This document shows, piece by piece, positions 59,316-64,000 of a stretch of DNA of 64,000 nt. Within the stretch, counting starts at the first letter, position 1. Every line of letters starts with the position of its first letter. This DNA is from Nocardia harenae NBRC 108248. GTDB lineage: Bacteria > Actinomycetota > Actinomycetes > Mycobacteriales > Mycobacteriaceae. Both the position numbers and the translations under genes were made by a program. The notes beneath the pieces were generated by a model. The model made no database searches. It was given only the letters and a program-made list of their open reading frames with translations, and was not told the origin of the DNA. The stretch is from NCBI RefSeq assembly GCF_001612885.1, contig NZ_BDBH01000004.1, positions 682,001 through 746,000 on the forward strand. Reading direction: 5' to 3'.

Positions 59316-60316
59316 CCGTGCTCTCGCATCCGGTGCAGCCCATTCTGGCCCGCACCAGGCAGCAGCTGCTCCCGGTCCTCGGCGCCGCGATCGATCGGCT
59401 GGACGGCCCGCTCCGGCTCATGTGCGGCTACCAGCTCGGGCTGCTCGAACTGGACGGCTCCGCCACCGGCAGGCTCGACGGCAAGCTGCTGCGCCCGGCC
59501 TTCACCCTGCTCTGCGCCGATGCCACCGGCGCGCGCAGCGCCGACGTGCTGCCCGCCGCGGCGGCGGTCGAGCTGCTGCACAATGCCTGCCTGGTGCACG
59601 ACGACGTCATGGACGGCGACCTGCTGCGCAGGCATCGCCCCACGGTCTGGGCGCACTTCGGCACCGGCGAGGCGATCCTCGCAGGCGACGCGCTGATCGG
59701 GCTGGCCTTCGAGGTGCTCGCCGAGCACGAGCACCCGGCCGCGCGCGCCGCGCTGCGCCAGCTCGCCGTCACCCTGCGGCTGCTCGGCCACGGACAGGAG
59801 CGCGACCTGCGGGCCAGCGCGAAATCCGAGGTGAGCGTGGCCGATTGCCTGGCGACCTTCGCGGGCAAGACCGGCTCGCTCTTCGGCTGCGCCTGCCGCT
59901 TCGGCGCGCTCTACGGCCCCTCCGGTGCCGAGGCGGAGCGCTTCGACCGGTTCGGCACCGAGCTCGGCATCGCCTTCCAGCTCGCCGACGACCTGCTCGA
60001 CATCTGGGGCGATACCGCCGTCACCGGCAAACCCGCCTCCGACCTGCGCACCCGCCGCAAGAGCGCCCCGGTCGTGTACGCCATGGCGGCCTCGCCGGAG
60101 CTGCGCGACCGCTACGCCGCCGACACCGAATTCGACGAGGCCGCGACCGCGCGGGTGATCGCGCTCATCGAGGGCACCGGCGCCAGGGCGTGGACCGAGG
60201 GCGAGGCGGGTGCGCGAACCCGCGCCGCCTGGCAGGAGATCGACGGGCTGCCGCTCGATCCCGTGGCGCGTGGCGAATTGAGCCAGCTCGCCGCCGCCAT
60301 CCTGGACGCGGGCTGA
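59312..60316 (+). CDS. Polyprenyl (farnesyl/geranylgeranyl) diphosphate synthase
   Basis: A 334-residue trans-prenyltransferase. First aspartate-rich motif DDVMD at residues 97-101 (LVHDDVMDGDLLRR), second DDLLD at 226-230 (FQLADDLLDIWGD), plus GKLLRPAF at the start of the fold and the GKTGSLFG loop. It condenses isopentenyl diphosphate with an allylic primer; chain length is not decidable by eye, but the coupled cyclase implies it supplies FPP or GGPP. The 4-bp overlap ATGA with the cyclase indicates translational coupling. Confidence 0.93.
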   Translation: MTVLSHPVQPILARTRQQLLPVLGAAIDRLDGPLRLMCGYQLGLLELDGSATGRLDGKLLRPAFTLLCADATGARSADVLPAAAAVELLHNACLVHDDVMDGDLLRRHRPTVWAHFGTGEAILAGDALIGLAFEVLAEHEHPAARAALRQLAVTLRLLGHGQERDLRASAKSEVSVADCLATFAGKTGSLFGCACRFGALYGPSGAEAERFDRFGTELGIAFQLADDLLDIWGDTAVTGKPASDLRTRRKSAPVVYAMAASPELRDRYAADTEFDEAATARVIALIEGTGARAWTEGEAGARTRAAWQEIDGLPLDPVARGELSQLAAAILDAG

Positions 60317-60396
60317 GCATCGCGCACCGCGCCGCTCGGAGTCGCCGTGGAGTCGGCCGAATTTCGACCGGATATGACGTAATCCTCTGGTAGAAG

Positions 60397-60765
60397 GTGG
60401 TTTCCGCGCTCTGCCGGTCAGGTCGGTGCGGTCGCGGCACAGCCAGTACGGTTCGCCGACAGGCGGGATCGTCGCGGCGGGCGATTCTGGCTCGGTTGGC
60501 GCGGGGGGAGGCGACGGTCAACGAGATCGCCGAACCCTTCGAACTGACGCTTCCCGCGGTGTCCAAGCACATCAAGGTGCTCGAGGCGGCCGGGTTGATC
60601 GTGCGCGGTCAGCGTGCCCAGTATCGGCCCTGCGTGCTCGAGGCGGCGCCGTTGGCGCAGGTCTGCACGTGGGCCGAGCAGTACCGTCCGGTGTGGGAGG
60701 CCCGCTTCGACCGGATGGAGAACTATCTCGACGAATTGCGCTCTCCCGGAAAGGAAGCCCCATGA
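60397..60765 (+). CDS. ArsR-family regulator with a suspect N-terminus
   Basis: A 122-residue frame containing an ArsR winged helix: RRAILARLARGEATVNEIAEPFELTLPAVSKHIKVLEAAGLI region, residues about 27-68, then RAQYRPCVLEAAPL and WEARFDRMENYLDEL. Family members normally begin with a short helix and ALADPTRRAIL. Here residues 1-26 are Arg/Ser/Gly-rich and unlike that, while the neighbouring frame reads VRFAD just before the junction. This suggests a frameshift in the first 25 codons, or a start further in. The stop overlaps the ATG of the SRPBCC gene, the usual ArsR/AHSA1 pair. Confidence 0.7.
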   Translation: MVSALCRSGRCGRGTASTVRRQAGSSRRAILARLARGEATVNEIAEPFELTLPAVSKHIKVLEAAGLIVRGQRAQYRPCVLEAAPLAQVCTWAEQYRPVWEARFDRMENYLDELRSPGKEAP

Positions 60766-61250
60766 GGACTCTCGACTTCGACCCGGCGCACGTGGTGGTG
60801 ATCGAACGCGGTTTCGCCGCGCCGGTGGAGGTGATCTGGCGGATGTGGACGGTGCCGGAGCATTTCGCGGCGTGGTACGGCCCCGGCGGCGCGAGTGTGC
60901 CGGTGGCGAGGATGGACGTGCGTGTCGGTGGCGCGCGTTTGGTGTGTATGCGGGTGGAGACACGCGATGGTGCGAGGCGGATGTGGTTCGCCGGCGAGTA
61001 CCTCGAGGTCGTCGAGAACGAACGCCTCGTCTACACCGAGTCGGTCTCCGACGAGGATGGCCGGATCCTGACGCCCGCAGAGGCGGGGACGCCGCCGGGC
61101 CATCCGGTGACCACCGAGGTCCGGGTGCAACTGCGCGATGTCGGCGGCCGGACCGAGATGGTCCTGACCCATCGGGGCGTGCCCGCCGGCTCGCCCGCGG
61201 CGAGCGGATGGAGCGCCGCGCTGGACAAGCTCGCCGCGCACATCGAATAG
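60762..61250 (+). CDS. SRPBCC/AHSA1-domain protein
   Basis: A 162-residue START-like hydrophobic-ligand-binding protein of the AHSA1 (activator of Hsp90 ATPase-like) type: VIERGFAAPVEVIWRMWTVPEHFAAWYGP, then MWFAGEYLEVVENERLVYTES and a C-terminal SGWSAALDKLAAHIE. Bacterial members are ligand-binding proteins of mostly unknown role, often coupled to ArsR regulators as here (ATGA overlap, AAGGA upstream). Likely regulated by that ArsR protein. Confidence 0.88.
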   Translation: MRTLDFDPAHVVVIERGFAAPVEVIWRMWTVPEHFAAWYGPGGASVPVARMDVRVGGARLVCMRVETRDGARRMWFAGEYLEVVENERLVYTESVSDEDGRILTPAEAGTPPGHPVTTEVRVQLRDVGGRTEMVLTHRGVPAGSPAASGWSAALDKLAAHIE

Positions 61251-61579
61251 CCCACGCCGCCAACGATCTGCCATCGGTCTCGGACACGGCCCGCGTCGTC
61301 GTGTCCGATGTCCGGTCAGGAAAATCGTGGTGCGCGTTCGGTGCGGAACGCGTCGGGGAAGGTAATACGCGGAGGTGCCATCCGGGCTCAGCCCCGCCTT
61401 CGTGATCATCCTCGAGAAATCCGCGATCCCAGCCGGCCAGAGCGCCGCCGTCACCTCGCCGTAGAAGTCGGCGACGGTCTCGGGCTCCAGCGCTACCGCG
61501 CAACTCCGGGTCTTGCTTATACGTACACTTCTACTTATAGTTCTTCTACGTATACATCTACGCATAGGAGTTCGCAGCC
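61251..61579. other. 329-bp region: decayed coding stretch and AT-rich leader
   Basis: No intact gene. On the minus strand 61490-61350 a frame reads ETVADFYGEVTAALW and continues about 30 codons with strong G/C third-position bias, but it has no clear start and degenerates, so it looks like a gene fragment of unknown family. The last 60 bp before the DUF4097 gene are sharply AT-rich and contain inverted and direct repeats. Confidence 0.4.
61518..61565 (+). promoter_or_regulatory. AT-rich inverted/direct repeat block upstream of the DUF4097 gene
   Basis: TATACGTA (61518-61525) and its complement TACGTATA (61547-61554) flank 21 bp. Superimposed are three related direct units: TTCTAC at 61529, TTCTAC at 61544 and ATCTAC at 61556. 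The block ends 15 bp before the ATG. It is much AT-richer than anything nearby and probably binds a regulator whose gene is not adjacent. Confidence 0.55.
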
Positions 61580-62209
61580 ATGACCACCTTCAGCACCCCC
61601 ACCCCGATCACCGCCACCCTCGACGTGCCGGTCGGAAACGTCACGGTGACCGCGACCGACCGCACCGACACCGTGGTCGAGATCCGCCCCGCCGACCCGT
61701 CGAACAAGACCGATGTGCGGGCGGCCGAGCGTTTTCGGGTCGAGTTCGACGGAACAACGCTGACCGTCGAACTGCCCCGCGGCGGCTGGAACCCGTTCGC
61801 GGGCACCCCGTCGGTCGAGGTCGGCATCCTGGTGCCGACCGGCACCCGGCTGACGGCCGGCCTGGCCGTCGGCCGCCTGCACACCGCCGGCGCCTTCGAC
61901 GGCTGCGAGCTGTCCGTGGCCGACGGCGATATCCGGGTCGAGCGGCCGCGCGGCGCGGTCACCGCGGTGGCGGCGCGCGGCGACATCCGGGTCGAGGACG
62001 CTGCGAGCGGGGTGCTCCGGCTGGAGACCTCGACCGGCGAACTCGAGGTCGGCATCCGCCCCGGTGGCGCGGCCCGCTTGGCGACGCACGAGTCCTTCGG
62101 CCCGGTGCGCGATGCGCTGGAGCCGGCCGCGCCCGGCGCCGAGCTGGTCGAGGTGCACGCCCGCAACTCCTGCGGCCCGATCGTGGTCGGCCACACGGTC
62201 GGGGTCTGA
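61580..62209 (+). CDS. DUF4097 beta-helix-like protein
   Basis: A 209-residue protein built of short repeating beta units (VRVERPRGAVTAVAARGDIRVED-like turns) typical of DUF4097/adhesin-like proteins that lack a signal peptide. It begins ITATLDVPVGNVTVTATDR. In actinobacteria such genes often follow a small HTH regulator or an ABC transporter; here none is upstream. ATAGGAG precedes the ATG. Function unknown. Confidence 0.82.
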   Translation: MTTFSTPTPITATLDVPVGNVTVTATDRTDTVVEIRPADPSNKTDVRAAERFRVEFDGTTLTVELPRGGWNPFAGTPSVEVGILVPTGTRLTAGLAVGRLHTAGAFDGCELSVADGDIRVERPRGAVTAVAARGDIRVEDAASGVLRLETSTGELEVGIRPGGAARLATHESFGPVRDALEPAAPGAELVEVHARNSCGPIVVGHTVGV

Positions 62210-62220
62210 CCGGAAACCGA

Positions 62221-62250
62221 CAGGGCCCCGCGAATACTCGCGGGGCCCTG
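62221..62250. terminator. Strong bidirectional hairpin terminator
   Basis: CAGGGCCCCGCGA ATAC TCGCGGGGCCCTG: a perfect 13-bp GC-rich stem with a 4-nt loop, placed in the 47-bp gap between two convergent genes. No U-run is present, as is common for actinobacterial hairpin terminators, and symmetry lets it serve both directions. Confidence 0.88.
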
Positions 62251-62256
62251 CGGCGC

Positions 62257-64000
62257 TCAGTCGGCTATCCGCCCGAAATCCAGCTTGACCAGCTGGTCGG
62301 CGCGGTCGAAGTACCGGTCGTCGTGGGTGATCACGATGACCGTCTTGCCGCGGCGCTTCAGGTCGTTCAGGATCTCGCCGTAGAAGACGTCGCGGAAGCG
62401 CGGCTCCTGATCGGCGGCCCACTCGTCGAAGAGGTAGATCGGGCGGTCCTCCAGCAGCGCGGTGAGCAGCGCGAGGCGCTTGCGCTGGCCCTGCGAGAGC
62501 GCGATCGTGGAGAGCTTTCCGTCCTCGACCGTCACCTTGTCCGCGATCCGCAGCTGCTCCAGGTAGTGCCGCACCTCGTCGTCGATGCCGGGGCGGTCGA
62601 AGCCGAGGTAGTCCTCGAAGAGGTGGAAATCGGTGAACACCGCCGAGGAGTTCTGCCGGAACCACTCCACGTTCTCGTGGTCGACCTTCTCGCCGTTCAG
62701 CGAGATCGAGCCGGTGCGCGGGATGTAGAGCCCGGTGATCAGCTTGGCCAGCGTCGACTTGCCGCTGCCGTTGCCGCCGACCACGAAGGTGATCTGCCCC
62801 GGCTCGAACACCAGATCCAGCGGGCCGAGCGCGAAACCGGTGGCCTCGGCGGTCTCCAGCACCGGCGCGCCCATGGGCACCGGGTGGTGGTCCCGGCCGC
62901 CGTGGTCGATCCGGCGGCGCCCGTTGACATCCGGCGCGGGCGCGGCGTGCGGCCTGCCGGGGCGCGGGTGCCCGGGGTGCGCCCCGCGGGGCGGCGGGCC
63001 ACCCGGCGGCCTGCCGCTGCCCGGCCGCGCACCGGGGCGGCCGTCGGGGTGCGGCGGCGGCGCGCCCGGCCCGTCCTCGAACGGCGCGGGCGGCTCGCTG
63101 GCGTAGTGGTAGCCGACATTGCTCAGCTCCAGCCGGGCCGAGTCCACCACCGGACGCTCGGTGTAGGGCAGCTGCTCCTCGTTGTGCAGCGTGGCCATGG
63201 AGAGGTTCATGGTGCGGATCTTGGCCAGCGCCACGTCACCGCGGACCAGGTCGGGCAGCCGGTGCATGAAGTTCTGCATCGGCATCGCCAGGAAGGTGGT
63301 GACCAGCACGTACCCGATCATCACATCGCGCGGCAGGTCGAGCGCGGCGGCGATGGCGAACAGGATCAGCGCCATGGTGCCGAGCTGCAGGAACTGGCCG
63401 AGCCCCTGCGCCACCGAGAACTTCTGGCTCGCCGCCACGTTCTGGTCGCGCAGCGTGCGGGCCGAGCCGAGCAGGTGCCGCTGCATGAAGTCGCGGCGCC
63501 TGCCGCGGTGCAGCTTGAGCTCCTTGATCCCGAGCGTGACCGCCTGGAAGGAGCTCAGCAGCAGGTCCTCGTTCTCCCTTGCCCGGTGGTAGATGGCGCG
63601 CACCCGGCGCAGGAAGAACTCCACGCAGCAGATGCCGACCAGGGTGCCCGCCACGCTGATGGCGAAGATCGGCCCGGAGAGCACCGCGAGGAAGACGAAG
63701 CAGCCGACGATGGTCGCCACGTCGATGCAGATCGCCGGGATCGCGGTGACCGCCTGCGAGAGCGAGCGCACGTCCTCGGTGAGCGTCGCGAGCAGCCGGT
63801 GCGAGCCGAGCCGCTCCAGGTGCTCCAGCGGCGCGGCGACCACGCCGCCGCTGAGGTCGGCGCGCAGCCGGTAGATGGCCTCCTGCGCCAACCGGATCAG
63901 CAGGATCTGCGAGATCAGGCCGCTCACCAGCAGGACGACTCCGGTGAGGACGAACCGCGGCAGCAGGTCGTCCGGCCGCGGACCCGGCGACACCACAGCG
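62257..64000 (-). CDS. SyrD/PvdE-type ABC exporter (cyclic-peptide/siderophore family), 5' end outside window
   Basis: At least 579 residues of a fused TMD-NBD half-transporter. The membrane half shows ISQILLIRLAQEAIYRLRADL and HLERLGSHRLLATLTEDV, matching the SyrD/PvdE family. The NBD has Walker A GGNGSGKST, signature ALSQGQRKRLALL and Walker B PIYLFDEWAADQEP, all diagnostic of this branch, which exports lipopeptides or siderophore precursors. A Pro/Gly/His-rich insert of about 95 residues separates TMD and NBD and is unusual for the family. The first membrane helices and start lie beyond the right edge. A partner peptide synthetase may lie there too. Confidence 0.88.
   Translation of the reverse strand, partial: AVVSPGPRPDDLLPRFVLTGVVLLVSGLISQILLIRLAQEAIYRLRADLSGGVVAAPLEHLERLGSHRLLATLTEDVRSLSQAVTAIPAICIDVATIVGCFVFLAVLSGPIFAISVAGTLVGICCVEFFLRRVRAIYHRARENEDLLLSSFQAVTLGIKELKLHRGRRRDFMQRHLLGSARTLRDQNVAASQKFSVAQGLGQFLQLGTMALILFAIAAALDLPRDVMIGYVLVTTFLAMPMQNFMHRLPDLVRGDVALAKIRTMNLSMATLHNEEQLPYTERPVVDSARLELSNVGYHYASEPPAPFEDGPGAPPPHPDGRPGARPGSGRPPGGPPPRGAHPGHPRPGRPHAAPAPDVNGRRRIDHGGRDHHPVPMGAPVLETAEATGFALGPLDLVFEPGQITFVVGGNGSGKSTLAKLITGLYIPRTGSISLNGEKVDHENVEWFRQNSSAVFTDFHLFEDYLGFDRPGIDDEVRHYLEQLRIADKVTVEDGKLSTIALSQGQRKRLALLTALLEDRPIYLFDEWAADQEPRFRDVFYGEILNDLKRRGKTVIVITHDDRYFDRADQLVKLDFGRIAD

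Overview
The window is GC-rich actinobacterial DNA, most like Nocardia or a close mycolic-acid relative. The evidence is strong G/C preference at third codon positions, frequent GTG (and one TTG) starts, several apparently leaderless genes, and a rifamycin mono-oxygenase and HelR that each carry a rifamycin-associated element. The genus is an inference. I found no rRNA, tRNA, CRISPR array, insertion sequence or replication origin.

Region 1-17.5 kb is a natural-product locus. A leftward operon encodes a 2813-residue single-module polyketide synthase (KS-AT-DH-CMT-ER-KR-ACP with a type II-like thioesterase fused at the C-terminus), a halogenase-like flavoprotein, an HSDL2-like short-chain dehydrogenase and a FATP-type acyl-CoA ligase cut by the left edge. 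Its promoter is unusually clear (TTGACA, 17 bp, TAGTTT) and is abutted by three 10-bp direct repeats. Divergently lie an XRE-like regulator, an ImmA/IrrE-like metalloprotease, a DUF6545-type membrane protein and a drug-type MFS exporter. A small VOC protein follows.

Region 17.5-33 kb is a stress, detoxification and regulation segment. helR and rox, about 12 kb apart, have RAE palindromes placed at exactly the same distance from a shared CGCAGAAT box. Between them lie a DUF1254/DUF1214 protein, a membrane alpha/beta hydrolase, an Old Yellow Enzyme with a divergent MerR gene and a textbook 19-bp-spacer MerR promoter, a SARP/BTAD/NB-ARC regulator divergent from a methyltransferase and PIG-L deacetylase pair (with 11-bp-period repeats between them), and two SnoaL-like proteins. 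After rox come a VOC gene and a divergent TetR gene sharing twin operators.

Region 33-49 kb is mixed chromosomal content: a lipoprotein, a degenerate kinase with Sel1/TPR repeats, a decayed-looking tyrosine-recombinase fold protein, a CDF cation transporter, an exported TAP-like hydrolase, a secretory lipase, a carotenoid oxygenase, a P450, a PrsW-type membrane protease coupled to a one-TM partner, a GH3 glycosidase, a TetR gene and an SDR.

Region 49-64 kb holds a fused asymmetric ABC exporter, a ROK repressor, a TetR/MFS efflux pair, an NDMA-type alcohol dehydrogenase, a two-gene terpene cassette (terpene cyclase plus prenyl diphosphate synthase), an ArsR/SRPBCC pair, a DUF4097 protein with an unusual AT-rich operator-like leader, a strong bidirectional terminator and a SyrD/PvdE-type exporter cut by the right edge. 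Pseudogene scraps (SDR, LLM mono-oxygenase, one unknown) mark old rearrangements.
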